A stretch of DNA of 43,389 nt, taken from positions 1 through 43,389 of the forward strand of contig WTWZ01000013.1 in assembly GCA_009773765.1 (NCBI GenBank), read 5' to 3'. A program made the position numbers and the translations under genes. This DNA comes from Prolixibacteraceae bacterium. GTDB lineage: Bacteria; Bacteroidota; Bacteroidia; Bacteroidales; Prolixibacteraceae. This document shows, one piece after another, positions 33,954-43,389 of the stretch. Each line of letters opens with the position of its first letter. Within the stretch, counting starts at the first letter, position 1. The notes beneath the pieces were generated by a model that was not told where the DNA came from, ran no database searches, and was given only the letters and a program-made list of their open reading frames with translations.

Positions 33954-36530
33954 TTAAATCCAGCGAACATACCTAAAATCCTGACGGTGTGCCAGGTTCT
34001 CATTTTTTGCAAACAACCTGAACCCATAATTGAAAGTTCCCGGATGGTTGGGGTGCAAATTGTGTTTGTAACAACAAATGGTCCCTTCGCAATTTTCGGC
34101 TAAAAGTTCAACAGTTTCTATAATACGCGCTGGTTTTCTATTTTCGTTTTCAGTTATAACCAGTTCCAGGCCAATCTCCCTGCACGACAAGCCTTTTAAA
34201 TCGATATAAACTTTCACAGGGTATTCCTGCCCGATTTTCATTTTATTGGTAATACCATCAGAAATTTCAATATTTTTAACTTCGATTGAATTCCAGGCCG
34301 AACTGATTTTGAATTTCCATGCAGCCATTTCCCTGGCCATTTTGAAATCATCGGCTTTTACCCGTGTTGACCGTTCAAATTGCTTATTATAGTAGCGATC
34401 CTGATAATCGCGTATCATGCGGGCAGTGGTAAAATTCGGAGCTACTTCGGCTATGGTATTTTTAATATATCCCACCCATTTTTCGGGAACGCCTTCTTTA
34501 TTGCGGGAATAAAAGGAAGGGACTATTTCTTCTTCAAGGATATTGTAAATGGTTTGGGCATCCAACTCATCCTGGAAATCCTGATATTCGAAAGACCTTT
34601 CAGCAGGTAGCGCCCAGCCGGCATTCATCCTGTAGCCTTCAACCCACCAGCCATCGAGAACTGAGAAATGAAGCGTTCCATTCATCACCCCTTTTTCGCC
34701 GCTTGTTCCTGACGCTTCCAGTGGGCGGGTTGGCGTGTTTAACCAAACATCAACACCCTGAAGCAGCATTTTGGCCAGGTTCATGTCGTAATTCTGCACA
34801 AATAATATTTTTCCCCTGAACTCTGGCAGTTGCGATATCTCAACAATGTTCTTTATCAGATCCTGCCCGGCTTTGTCAGCCGGATGTGCCTTCCCTGCAA
34901 AAATAAACTGAACCGGGCGGTTTGGGTTATTTACAATTTTTGCCAGCCGCTCTAAATTTCTGAATAACAAATATCCCCTTTTATACGTGGCAAATCTTCG
35001 CGCAAATCCAATGGTAAGCGCTTTCGGATCGAGTTTCCCCAATATTTCAGTAACCGTCTTTGGGTTTTGGTGGCGTTTAATCCAACTATCCGAAAAACGT
35101 TGCTTTACATAATTGATGGATTTCAGCCGCAGCTTTTCACGAATATTCCAAATTTCATCGTTGGGAATATGGTGGACATTTTTCCAAACTTCAAAATTTA
35201 GCTGATTCGCCGAGAAATCTTCCCCGAAGTATTTATTATGAATTTCTTTCCACTCGGGCGCAGCCCATGTAGAATAATGAACGCCGTTTGTAACATACCC
35301 TATTGCCAGCTCTTCTTCCAAAAAACCGGGATACAGGTTTTTGAGCACCATTTTGCTGACATCGCCATGCAACATGCTGACACCGTTAATTCCCTGAGAA
35401 AGGTTACAAGCCAGATAGCTCATGTTAAATTGGTCCTCGTTTACATTGGCCTTGCCCAACATTAAAAATTCGTCCCAATTTAAACCCAGTCTGCCAGCAA
35501 AACCTTCCATATAATGTTTCAGCAAGTCCACATGAAACGAATCGTGTCCGGCAGGCACCGGAGTATGCGTGGTGAACACAGTTGACACCCTCGCCACTTC
35601 CTTTGCCTCGGCAAATGTGAGCCCATGATTTTTTGTTAAACCTGCAATTCTTTCGATGCCGATAAATGCAGCGTGCCCTTCGTTGCAATGATAAACGTCC
35701 GAATTATGTCCAAGTTTATGTAAAGCCCGGATTCCACCAAGCCCAAGCAACATTTCCTGTTTAAGGCGGTTTTCATTGTCGCCACCATATAAATGATGGG
35801 TAATGGTGCGGTCGTGTTCCTCATTTTCGGGATGATCGGCATCAAGGAGGTACAGGTTTATACTTCCTACTTTTACCTGCCAAACCCTGGCTATTAAATT
35901 TCTTCCGGGGTATTCAACCTGTACTGAAATCCATTCGCCATTTTCATCAATCGCCGGTTGCACAGGTATTTTCGAAAAATGCTGAGCCTCGTAATTTGCA
36001 ATTTGTTCGCCATTTATACCGAGTGTTTGTTTAAAATAACCGTATCGGTACAATAATCCAACTGCCACCAGGTTAACTTTCGAATCGCTGGCCTCTTTCA
36101 GGTAATCGCCCGCCAGGATTCCAAGACCCCCCGAAAATATTTTGAGGCTGTCGTGAAGCCCGTATTCCATGCTGAAATAGGCAATTTCCGGCCCATTCCG
36201 TTTCTTCCGTTCATCGAGGTAGCGTTCCAAAAGATTTGCCGAACGTTGCATTTTTTCAATAAAGGGCTTATCTTTTTCGAGTTGAAGAAAACGTTTGTAG
36301 CTTACTTCTTCCAGCATAACTATTGGGTTATGGTTACATTCTTCCCAAATATTACCATCGATATATTGAAATAATTCCCGAACTTCTGTATTCCAAACCC
36401 ACCATAAGTTTCTGGAAAGTTCCCTTAAAGGGTTTAAACTTTCCGGCAGGTCCGATTCAACTATAATTTTTTTCCAAACCGGCTCTTGCACATCCGGTTT
36501 TGCAACGAACCTTACTCCTTCTGACTCCAT
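33954..36530 (-). CDS. glgP: alpha-glucan phosphorylase (GT35)
   Basis: This 858-residue cytoplasmic PLP enzyme releases glucose-1-phosphate from glycogen or maltodextrins. It belongs to the bacterial/archaeal type with an N-terminal helical extension (LRELSRNLWWVWN near residue 37). Signatures are YFSMEYGLHDSLKIFSGGLG (near 120), THTPVPAGHD (near 325), YVTNGVHYSTW, FARRFATYKRGYL and the C-terminal catalytic segment EASGTSGEKGVMNGTLHFS with the expected PLP Lys. Length is normal. It faces malQ, which supplies longer linear glucans, and the GH57 gene lies further upstream. A minus-strand TATTTTTG (36581-36574) upstream may be its -7 element. Confidence 0.94.
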   Translation of the reverse strand: MESEGVRFVAKPDVQEPVWKKIIVESDLPESLNPLRELSRNLWWVWNTEVRELFQYIDGNIWEECNHNPIVMLEEVSYKRFLQLEKDKPFIEKMQRSANLLERYLDERKKRNGPEIAYFSMEYGLHDSLKIFSGGLGILAGDYLKEASDSKVNLVAVGLLYRYGYFKQTLGINGEQIANYEAQHFSKIPVQPAIDENGEWISVQVEYPGRNLIARVWQVKVGSINLYLLDADHPENEEHDRTITHHLYGGDNENRLKQEMLLGLGGIRALHKLGHNSDVYHCNEGHAAFIGIERIAGLTKNHGLTFAEAKEVARVSTVFTTHTPVPAGHDSFHVDLLKHYMEGFAGRLGLNWDEFLMLGKANVNEDQFNMSYLACNLSQGINGVSMLHGDVSKMVLKNLYPGFLEEELAIGYVTNGVHYSTWAAPEWKEIHNKYFGEDFSANQLNFEVWKNVHHIPNDEIWNIREKLRLKSINYVKQRFSDSWIKRHQNPKTVTEILGKLDPKALTIGFARRFATYKRGYLLFRNLERLAKIVNNPNRPVQFIFAGKAHPADKAGQDLIKNIVEISQLPEFRGKILFVQNYDMNLAKMLLQGVDVWLNTPTRPLEASGTSGEKGVMNGTLHFSVLDGWWVEGYRMNAGWALPAERSFEYQDFQDELDAQTIYNILEEEIVPSFYSRNKEGVPEKWVGYIKNTIAEVAPNFTTARMIRDYQDRYYNKQFERSTRVKADDFKMAREMAAWKFKISSAWNSIEVKNIEISDGITNKMKIGQEYPVKVYIDLKGLSCREIGLELVITENENRKPARIIETVELLAENCEGTICCYKHNLHPNHPGTFNYGFRLFAKNENLAHRQDFRYVRWI

Positions 36531-36732
36531 TTTGCTATATTAAATTCAACTTATCTAATCATATTTTGAGGTGCAAAAATATACTTTCTGTTTACAAACG
36601 TTACGAAAACACTATTAAATTATGGTTGAATCAGTATAAATATGTTTTGAAAGCAGGCCGGAGATTATTGTTTAAAGCTGTTTCCTGGCAACAATACTAT
36701 TGCAAAGCAATTTATATTCAAACGATTAGCTA

Positions 36733-36833
36733 CTAACCACAGCAGTATCTATATTTTTTCCCACTTCCACACAAACAAGGGTCATTCCTTTCAGGTTTTT
36801 TGGCAGCAGTATCCGTTTATTCAATTTATTCAT
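36733..36833 (-). pseudogene. frameshifted SEC-C motif mini-protein
   Basis: On the minus strand a frame ending at the TAG (36735-36733) reads PERNDPCLCGSGKKYRYCCG, a perfect zinc-binding SEC-C motif (CxCx8CC). It has no start codon: a stop at 36819-36817 lies just upstream, and the nearest ATG (36833) is in another frame and gives MNKLNK. A one- or two-base indel would join them into a protein of about 33 residues. It lies directly after the hybrid kinase stop. It is either a small broken gene, a leftover tail, or a sequencing error in the A-rich stretch. Confidence 0.6.
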
Positions 36834-36838
36834 ATTTA

Positions 36839-38449
36839 TTACTGGGAATACTTTTGTATTAATTTAACTAATTCATCTTTCTTTATTGGTTTTGATATAT
36901 AATCGTTGCATCCTGCTGCGATTGCCTTTTCCCTGTCGCCCGATAACCCATAAGCTGTTTGCGCAATGATAACAACATCATTATTAAATTGACGGATTTG
37001 TTTTGTTGCCTCATACCCATCCATTTCAGGCAATTTAATATCCATCAGTATATGGGTAATACCGGGGTTTATCCGGCATAATTCAACTGCTTCTTTGCCA
37101 TTTACAGCCCTCAAAATTTTGTTGTCCTTATTCAGTATAATATCTAAATATGTATAACTGTAATGATCGTCTTCTACGATTAATATATAGGGGATTTTAT
37201 TTTTCATAAAATTAAGTGTTGTACTTTTCTGAATTTTGGGAGTTGTGATAATTTTATTTGGTAAGGTTAAAATAACTGTAGTCCCCAAATTTTTTGCCGA
37301 TTCCAACTGAATGTTGCCCCCAAGCAAATCCATCATGCCTTTGGTAATAGCTAATCCCAGCCCACTGCCTTCGTAACCGCGCGTATTTGTTCCATTTTCC
37401 TGCATAAAACTATCGAAAATGCCCGCTTTTGCCCCCTCTGAAATTCCAATTCCCGTATCTTTTACAAATATTGAAACCCCATCTTCATTAATTTCCAAAC
37501 CCAATGTAATGCTTCCTTTTGAAGTAAATTTTATTGCATTGCCAACCAAATGGGAAATACATTTTTGCAGCATTTCTTCATCTGTTTTTATAAAAACCTT
37601 TTCAGGATTATGGGGAACCTGAATGTTAAATTCCAGATTTTTTTTTGTGCAGTGGCCCCTGAAACCGTGATAAATAGTTGTAAGTAAATTAAAAACATCA
37701 ACAGGATTAGGACGCGCTACTAAATTACCTGAAACAATCAGGGAAATATCCATAAAATCAGTTACTGTATTTATCAGCCTTTCGCCGCTTTGATTAAGAA
37801 TATCAAGGAATTCCTCTTTGTTCTCCTTTGTAATATCGGGTTGAATAACGAAGTTGGCAAAACCCAGGATACCATTCAGCGGGGTCCTGATTTCGTGCGA
37901 TATATTATTCAAAAAAGCGGTTTTCAGGCGGTCGCTGGCCTCTGCTTTGTATATTGCTATTTTCAACTCGGCAATCGTATTTTCCAGCTCTGCAGTCCTT
38001 TCTTTTACCATTGCATCTAAAAGCAAGTTTTGATTGTTTAATTGCTGATGAAGGAAACGTTTTTTAAGTAAATTTTTAATTCGCAGGTCAACTTCAACCA
38101 AGTCGAAGGGTTTTGTCAGAAAATCGCTTGCCCCGCCCGAAAGGGCTTTTAATTTGGATTCAGGGTTAACATCGGCAGTTAGTATAAGAATGGGCAGATA
38201 GTCGTTGTCAGGGATCAGTGGTTCTAATTGTTCCATCACCTGGAACCCGTTCAGGTGTGGCATCATCAGGTCGAGCAACAGCAAATCGGGATTTAACCCT
38301 TTAAATACATCAACAACCATCCGCGGATCGGTAATTGACTTTAAATTAGTATATTTTTGCCGGATTAAAAGCCCCTCAAGAATATCAATGTTTTCCTGCT
38401 TGTCGTCGATAATCAGGATACACGCGTTTTTTAATGTTGAATCAATCAT
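36839..38449 (-). CDS. soluble hybrid response regulator-histidine kinase (REC-HisKA-HATPase-REC)
   Basis: This 536-residue protein has no transmembrane segment. An N-terminal receiver (about 8-125, phospho-Asp in LLLLDLMMPHLNG, Lys in LTKPFD) is followed by a coiled coil (130-170). A HisKA domain has the His in FLNNISHEIRTPLNG (near 183). A HATPase domain has N box HLVGNAIKFTS, VKDTGIGIS and GSGLGLAI (about 285-395). A second receiver (about 418-533) has Asp in HILMDIKLPEMDG and Lys in ISKPIKK. It follows the large membrane kinase by 77 bases on the same strand and probably acts with it in a phosphorelay. The output is not encoded here. Confidence 0.93.
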   Translation of the reverse strand: MIDSTLKNACILIIDDKQENIDILEGLLIRQKYTNLKSITDPRMVVDVFKGLNPDLLLLDLMMPHLNGFQVMEQLEPLIPDNDYLPILILTADVNPESKLKALSGGASDFLTKPFDLVEVDLRIKNLLKKRFLHQQLNNQNLLLDAMVKERTAELENTIAELKIAIYKAEASDRLKTAFLNNISHEIRTPLNGILGFANFVIQPDITKENKEEFLDILNQSGERLINTVTDFMDISLIVSGNLVARPNPVDVFNLLTTIYHGFRGHCTKKNLEFNIQVPHNPEKVFIKTDEEMLQKCISHLVGNAIKFTSKGSITLGLEINEDGVSIFVKDTGIGISEGAKAGIFDSFMQENGTNTRGYEGSGLGLAITKGMMDLLGGNIQLESAKNLGTTVILTLPNKIITTPKIQKSTTLNFMKNKIPYILIVEDDHYSYTYLDIILNKDNKILRAVNGKEAVELCRINPGITHILMDIKLPEMDGYEATKQIRQFNNDVVIIAQTAYGLSGDREKAIAAGCNDYISKPIKKDELVKLIQKYSQ

Positions 38450-38526
38450 ATCTGTTGTCTTTAAGGTAAGTGATCATTAAAGTAAAAATGGTATAATGAG
38501 TTTAATATTTGCATATCGATCAGTGG

Positions 38527-41500
38527 TTATTTCATTGTTATTGTTTTATCTATAACATTTAATAATTCTTCTATATCAAGTGGTTTCGTTATATAACTTT
38601 TTGCACCCATTTTTAACAATTTTTCAATTTGTTTGGGCATGGCATCGGCGCTTAAAACGATTATCGGAATGGATTTTGTGTTTTTGTCGGCCCTTATTCT
38701 TTTTAAAACTTCGCTTCCGTGGAGGTCGGGCAAATCGAGGTCCAGCAAAATTAAATCCGGTTTATATTCAATTGCAAAATTTACTGCATTTTCCCCTAAC
38801 ATTTCAATTATCAGGTTTATTCCGGGGCGATGTTTGCCAAGTACCTGCTTAACTAATTCTATATTTGAATAGTTGTCTTCAATGTACAGAAGTTTGCCGC
38901 TTATGGTTGATTTTGCATGTTCCGGTTTGGTTTCGCTTATGCGGTTTTGGGTTTCCGCCGGACTTTCGCATTCCGGAAGTTCTATCCAGAATGTACTCCC
39001 CCTGCCAATTTTACTTTCTACCCCTATTGCGCCGTGCATGGCCTCAGTTAGTCTTTTTGTTACGGCTAATCCCAAACCAGTACCTTCTATTTCTGAAATG
39101 TCCGATCCAACTCGCTGAAATGGAATAAAAAGTTTCTCCAGGTCTTTTTTTTCTATGCCTTTCCCGCTGTCAGCCACACTGATTCTTAATTTGTTTTTAT
39201 AAATAGCCTGCGCGGGCCCATTGTTTGCAGGGTCCATTTCATCTGCCGGATGCCGGCTGCATATTACTTTTACGCTGCCATCCGGCCGGTTGTATTTCAC
39301 TGCGTTATTTAACAAATTCAGCAATACCTGTTTAAGTTTCTGCGAATCAGCGTTAACATGGAGATTACATTCAGGCGATTTTATGAATTCCATATTTACC
39401 TTACGCTCAACTGCAAGGGGGTTTATAATATCCATCGCCTCGGTAATTATTCTGGCAATATGAACAGGTTCCATGGAAATGGTGAGTTTTCCGGATTCAA
39501 TCCGTGAAAGGTCGAGTATTTCGTTGATTAATTTGAGCAGGTGTTTCCCGCTTTTCCTGATGTGCTGGACTCCTTTAGACAGTGAAGGTTCAAGCTCATC
39601 CATTTCCATCAGTTGGGCAAACCCAAGTATTGAATTTAAAGGTGTCCGGAGTTCGTGGCTCATTCGCGAGAGAAATTCACTTTTTGAAAGATTGGCATTT
39701 TCGGCTTCAGTCTTTGCTAATTTAAGCTGTTCTGTCCTTTCTTCAACTTTCATTTCCAGTGAAGCATTTATCTGGCGGATTTTTTCTTCATTATTTATCC
39801 TTGCCATAACATTACTGAAAAGCGAGGTAATAATTTCAATGCCCCTTTGAAGCGATTCGGGCATAGAGGTAAGAGTGCGGGAGGCCAAATTGATGCACCC
39901 TATTACTTTTTCTTTCTGTATAACTGGTAAAATAGCAACTGATTGTAAGCCCTCGGCACGCTCTGCCTCACCTAATCCTACCGGAAGTTCGGAGTATTTT
40001 ACAAATGCCGGTTTGGCAAGTTTCACAAACTTTACATTGGGCGAATCTTCATCGTAATGTGAAGTAACAGAAACAAACTGCTTTGAAAGCCCTTTGTGGT
40101 AAACCATATCGAGGTTTTTTTGCACCTCATCGAACATATATATTGCGCCGCATTCCATCCCTGAAATATCAGACAATGAATTCATCGACACCTCGTAAAG
40201 TTTTTTTAAGGTATTGACCCTGCTCAGTGTTAATCCAAGATTGCGCTGCAGGATAAAAAATTTCTCTTGTTTTTTTCGTTCAGTTATATCTCTTGATGAG
40301 GCAATGATAGCCCCTAAATCAGGATCGTCGAACCGGTTTGTGCCAACAGACTCCAGCCAGCGGTATGAACCGTCCTTATGGCGATGCCGTAATTCGGCAT
40401 GAACTGTTTTCCCTGGACTGGCGAAAATATCGGCATACACTTTTTCAAGTTTTTTCAAGTCTCCGGGATGTACATAATCCATCGCTTTCGCTCCCAGATA
40501 TTCTTTATCGGAGTAACCCAGAATTGTTTCGTTGCTGGGACTAACGTATTCTATCCTGCCGTCTTTTCCTGTAAGTGTGATAATATCATTCCCTTGTTCA
40601 ATCAGCGAGCGGAACCGTTTTTGTACATGTAATAATTTGATCTCGGCAAGTTTAACATCGGTAATATCATTCGACAGAATTAAAACACCTTCCGGCACCG
40701 ATTGTATTCCAAGCTGAAACCAGCCAGGTGCCCCATCGGGGAAATAATACTTATTTTCCATGCGGTGATCCACTTTTTCTTCCATGCAGCGTTTAATTCT
40801 TTCAAACACTTCGGTACTTTCAATACCTGGCCACATATCCATATACCTGTTGCCAATCAATTCTTCATTTGGCCTTTGGTTATGCTTTTCGGCCTCTTTG
40901 TTTATGTAAATGTATTCCCAGTTGTGCCCGATAATCTGGCATCCTTCCATCATATTGTCCAGCGTTGAGCGGTAACGTTTTTCGCTTTCTTCAATCGCAA
41001 GGGTTTTTACCTTCACACGCACCTCAAGTTCTTCATTTAATTGCAGCAATGCTTTTTCTGCTTTTCTCCTGCCTGAAATATCTTTTTTTACAAAAAAGAA
41101 AATAACAGACATAAGAATCAGTTGCAGGGCAAGGTTTAATCGGATAATAAAAATTGTATCGGCTGCATTTTGGTATTCAATTTCCTTCTGATCGTGATAT
41201 TGATTAATTTCTTCGTCTTTTATATGGGTTACAAGCAGGTTTATTTCATCGCTTATCCTTTTCCCTTTCAGGGTTGAAAGTAATTGATAAGCAGCATCGG
41301 GCCCTGCTGTTTTAAACGTCCCCACCAGTAATTCTGAAAATTTAATCCTTTCTTCAATCAGATTATATAAAATTAAAATCTCCCCCTGCTGTTCCGGGTT
41401 ATCCTTTACCAGGCTGTTCAATTCAGCATAACCCTGACGCATATTTTTTTTTGATTGATCCCAGGCTTCTAAGAATTCTTCATCGTTCGAGATTAGATAT

Positions 41501-42327
41501 CCGCGGTCGCCGAATGTTAATTCGTTTGCCCCGGATACTATTTGCCACAGTTTTTCCCTTACCTGTTGTGCGTGTACTAACCTGTAAGACGTAGCTTTTA
41601 ATTTTTGGATGTTTGAAACAGAAATGAGCGATACAATCATAATAAGGACCGAAATAAAGGTCAGGCCGGCCAGTACCTTGTATTCAAGGGCAGGCAGTTG
41701 TTTTTTACGATTGAACATGGAAAAAAACATCCCGGTGCAAAAAACAATAAAAAGTATTGAATTATTAAAAGGCATATTGGTATAAGCGGCCAGGCCGGTA
41801 AGCTCTTCAAGTCTTAAAATATATCCGGTAAGCCCGGTAACGCTGATAGTAAAAGCTGCCATCAGCAAAAATACCTGCACAAAGTTTTTTTGAAATTTTG
41901 GAAACGAATTAATAAAAAGTACCAGGCCTATCAAAACAAAGTTTAAGGAAGTGTTAGGCGCCATGCGGCCCGGAAAAACAGCGCCGGTTGCACCTTTTTC
42001 ATCGCGAAAGAGAAATTCATCAATCCCGAGATTTACCCCTGCAACATACTGAAATAAAACAGCAAGCCCAAGCAAAGCTGTAACCACAGAAAAAATCCGT
42101 GCAAATAAAACAGAAAGCTTGTAGTTTTCCTGCTGGAGCAAAATAAGGGCAAAACCCGAAAAAATAAACGACAACGCTGAGTTTACCATCATGGTGGTTC
42201 CGCCCAGGCCAAAGGTTTTAAGCGTATAACTATCAAACTGCCAGCCAATAAGGACTACCATCCCGGCAAGTGCTGCAAAAATACCTGAAGCGATTGCAAA
42301 ATTTGAACGTGCGAATTTTGACAACAT
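38527..42327 (-). CDS. membrane hybrid sensor histidine kinase (7TM-CHASE3-PAS-PAS-GAF-HisKA-HATPase-REC)
   Basis: This 1266-residue protein starts with about seven hydrophobic segments (residues 10-205, MASE-like). A further membrane segment and a CHASE3-like extracytoplasmic helical domain follow (about 215-400, ANELTFGDRGYLISNDEEFL), then another membrane helix. Two PAS domains (about 450-570 and 575-700, the second with the DITERK end), a GAF domain (about 705-850), and a coiled coil come next. HisKA has the His in FLSRMSHELRTPLNS (near 890), HATPase has LLNNAVKYN, VADSGKGI and GTGLGLAV, and the C-terminal receiver has Asp in LILLDLDLPDLHG (near 1195). It lies upstream of the soluble hybrid kinase. 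The signal is unknown. Confidence 0.93.
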   Translation of the reverse strand: MLSKFARSNFAIASGIFAALAGMVVLIGWQFDSYTLKTFGLGGTTMMVNSALSFIFSGFALILLQQENYKLSVLFARIFSVVTALLGLAVLFQYVAGVNLGIDEFLFRDEKGATGAVFPGRMAPNTSLNFVLIGLVLFINSFPKFQKNFVQVFLLMAAFTISVTGLTGYILRLEELTGLAAYTNMPFNNSILFIVFCTGMFFSMFNRKKQLPALEYKVLAGLTFISVLIMIVSLISVSNIQKLKATSYRLVHAQQVREKLWQIVSGANELTFGDRGYLISNDEEFLEAWDQSKKNMRQGYAELNSLVKDNPEQQGEILILYNLIEERIKFSELLVGTFKTAGPDAAYQLLSTLKGKRISDEINLLVTHIKDEEINQYHDQKEIEYQNAADTIFIIRLNLALQLILMSVIFFFVKKDISGRRKAEKALLQLNEELEVRVKVKTLAIEESEKRYRSTLDNMMEGCQIIGHNWEYIYINKEAEKHNQRPNEELIGNRYMDMWPGIESTEVFERIKRCMEEKVDHRMENKYYFPDGAPGWFQLGIQSVPEGVLILSNDITDVKLAEIKLLHVQKRFRSLIEQGNDIITLTGKDGRIEYVSPSNETILGYSDKEYLGAKAMDYVHPGDLKKLEKVYADIFASPGKTVHAELRHRHKDGSYRWLESVGTNRFDDPDLGAIIASSRDITERKKQEKFFILQRNLGLTLSRVNTLKKLYEVSMNSLSDISGMECGAIYMFDEVQKNLDMVYHKGLSKQFVSVTSHYDEDSPNVKFVKLAKPAFVKYSELPVGLGEAERAEGLQSVAILPVIQKEKVIGCINLASRTLTSMPESLQRGIEIITSLFSNVMARINNEEKIRQINASLEMKVEERTEQLKLAKTEAENANLSKSEFLSRMSHELRTPLNSILGFAQLMEMDELEPSLSKGVQHIRKSGKHLLKLINEILDLSRIESGKLTISMEPVHIARIITEAMDIINPLAVERKVNMEFIKSPECNLHVNADSQKLKQVLLNLLNNAVKYNRPDGSVKVICSRHPADEMDPANNGPAQAIYKNKLRISVADSGKGIEKKDLEKLFIPFQRVGSDISEIEGTGLGLAVTKRLTEAMHGAIGVESKIGRGSTFWIELPECESPAETQNRISETKPEHAKSTISGKLLYIEDNYSNIELVKQVLGKHRPGINLIIEMLGENAVNFAIEYKPDLILLDLDLPDLHGSEVLKRIRADKNTKSIPIIVLSADAMPKQIEKLLKMGAKSYITKPLDIEELLNVIDKTITMK

Positions 42328-42469
42328 AGTTGGTTTTTTCGTTTTTTTTATTATTTCCGTTTGACTGTAAATATAATACAGAAGTTGGTTATTCCTAATT
42401 TTCCCTGTATTTTAGGGCCGGGTGTTTCCTGTTTGTATTTATATATAATTTTCCTTACTAAGTTTCATT

Positions 42470-43389
42470 TCAACCCTGTTTTTTCCTTTTTCCCCTTTTT
42501 TGCAAAACTAAAACTTCGGTTTCCAGTTTTTTGATTTTTGCCTCTTTTTCGAGTATAATTTTTTGAAGCGAGGCAATATCGTTTTCAAAGGCATTTTCAG
42601 GAACGAAACTATTCAGCCTGATTTTAAAGTCGCTTAATACATTCATATAATTGATGAAAGCCTCGTATGGAGAATCGAACGGGTTAAAATTGCTGTGCAC
42701 TTCGCCATCGGAAAAGTATTTTGTTGACATGTAATAAAAATGGTCGCTTACCTGCAGATAGTTCCAATCCTTATTCAATTCAGTGTCGGAACATTTTTTC
42801 ATTTGGCCCCGAAGATTGTACAGTTTTTCAAATGCTTCCTTCTGCATCCCGTTTCCGAGCCATGCGGTTAAATCGCGCTCTTCATCGGCCCACGAAATCG
42901 GGTACGGCACACTCACTGCTGAAACAGGTTGTAAATCTTCAATAACCTCCGAAGGAGTGGCAAATTTCAGCGTAGTATGATTTGCCATTTTTAAAACAAA
43001 ATTTTCCAGAAAATCAAATATCCCGCTCTCTTTAGGTTGCCTCTCGCCAAATGATTCGTAGCTCAGAAATAAATTGAATACTTCTTCTTTCGGATTTGCT
43101 TTTTCGAGCCAGTCAACAAATTTATCGGCAGTCAGCGGATAATCAGCCCAATTGGTATTAGAAAACCGGAACGCAATATCGTCGCTGAGTTTAAAATTCC
43201 GCATCAGTACTTTTAACCTGGGGTTAATTGCATTGACATAAACATAATTCGGGCTTTTCCAACCCAAAACATGTTTTGCACCCTCGGTAAGTATTGCATT
43301 ATAACCCATTTCAGCTATTTGTGCCCCGATTTCGTCGGAATAAATCATCTCTGTATTCCTGAAGACACGCGGTTTTTGGCCGAAAAGCC
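42470..43389 (-). CDS. GH57 alpha-amylase/glucanotransferase, C-terminal part
   Basis: The frame is open to the right edge, so this is a partial gene of 305 codons plus stop whose start lies outside the window. Just inside the edge it reads LFGQKPRVFRNTEMIYSDEIG and continues with AEMGYNAILTEGAKHVLGWKSPNYVY, FRFSNTNWADYPL and LFLSYESFGERQP, all typical of the GH57 barrel of bacterial alpha-amylases. The C-terminus has helices with a Lys-rich coiled coil (KEAKIKKLETEVLVLQKR). It degrades or remodels alpha-1,4-glucans in the cytoplasm and fits with glgP and malQ. It is separated from them by the two kinase genes. Confidence 0.92.
   Translation of the reverse strand, partial: LFGQKPRVFRNTEMIYSDEIGAQIAEMGYNAILTEGAKHVLGWKSPNYVYVNAINPRLKVLMRNFKLSDDIAFRFSNTNWADYPLTADKFVDWLEKANPKEEVFNLFLSYESFGERQPKESGIFDFLENFVLKMANHTTLKFATPSEVIEDLQPVSAVSVPYPISWADEERDLTAWLGNGMQKEAFEKLYNLRGQMKKCSDTELNKDWNYLQVSDHFYYMSTKYFSDGEVHSNFNPFDSPYEAFINYMNVLSDFKIRLNSFVPENAFENDIASLQKIILEKEAKIKKLETEVLVLQKRGKRKKQG

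Overview
The window looks like chromosomal DNA of a Bacteroidota member, most likely Bacteroidales/Marinilabiliales-like. The grounds are a SusC-type receptor at the left edge, promoters of the Bacteroidota form (TTTG or TTG, 18-21 bases, TAnnTTTG) with no Shine-Dalgarno-type starts, a NigD-like lipoprotein, the carboxyspermidine route to spermidine, and short dispersed palindromes between genes. It is AT-rich. No rRNA, tRNA, CRISPR array, intact insertion sequence or phage gene was found.

Layout. 0-5 kb: start of a SusC receptor, an unknown membrane protein, and the uronate pair kduI-kduD facing a LacI-type regulator across a compact operator/promoter. 4.7-10 kb: ferredoxin, ZIP metal transporter, endonuclease III, and a serine hydrolase overlapping an ABC-F ATPase. 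10-14.2 kb: a decayed zone with a 97-bp dispersed repeat, a candidate long structured RNA of about 0.53 kb with its own promoter and terminator, a doubly truncated GH29 fucosidase, the carboxyspermidine dehydrogenase/decarboxylase operon, and an agmatinase remnant beside an intact arginine decarboxylase. 15.6-23.3 kb: NlpE/META lipoprotein, class V aminotransferase, divergent beta-eliminating lyase, UbiD-type decarboxylase, DUF4143 ATPase with an unusual repeat array upstream, and free-methionine sulfoxide reductase. 23.3-28.4 kb: palindrome cluster, hisS, hutH, lipoprotein thioredoxin, NigD-like lipoprotein. 28.5-43.4 kb: an S9 peptidase-oxidoreductase-malQ operon, glgP, a frameshifted SEC-C remnant, two hybrid histidine kinases, and the C-terminal part of a GH57 amylase.

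Functional themes. KduI and KduD convert unsaturated-uronate products toward 2-keto-3-deoxygluconate, and the divergent regulator probably controls both itself and kduID. Arginine decarboxylase, carboxyspermidine dehydrogenase and carboxyspermidine decarboxylase form most of an arginine-to-spermidine route; the agmatine-to-putrescine step is represented here only by a broken agmatinase start. MalQ, GlgP and the GH57 enzyme form an alpha-glucan (glycogen/maltodextrin) group.

The best candidate for something undescribed is the minus-strand RNA at about 10302-10830. It has a near-perfect promoter, an intrinsic terminator, and many nested stems including UUCG- and GNRA-capped hairpins, but no convincing reading frame. 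Other points of interest are tandem 57-bp repeats inside malQ, a 32-bp-period array before the DUF4143 gene, and a four-copy palindrome cluster at 23.4-23.5 kb.
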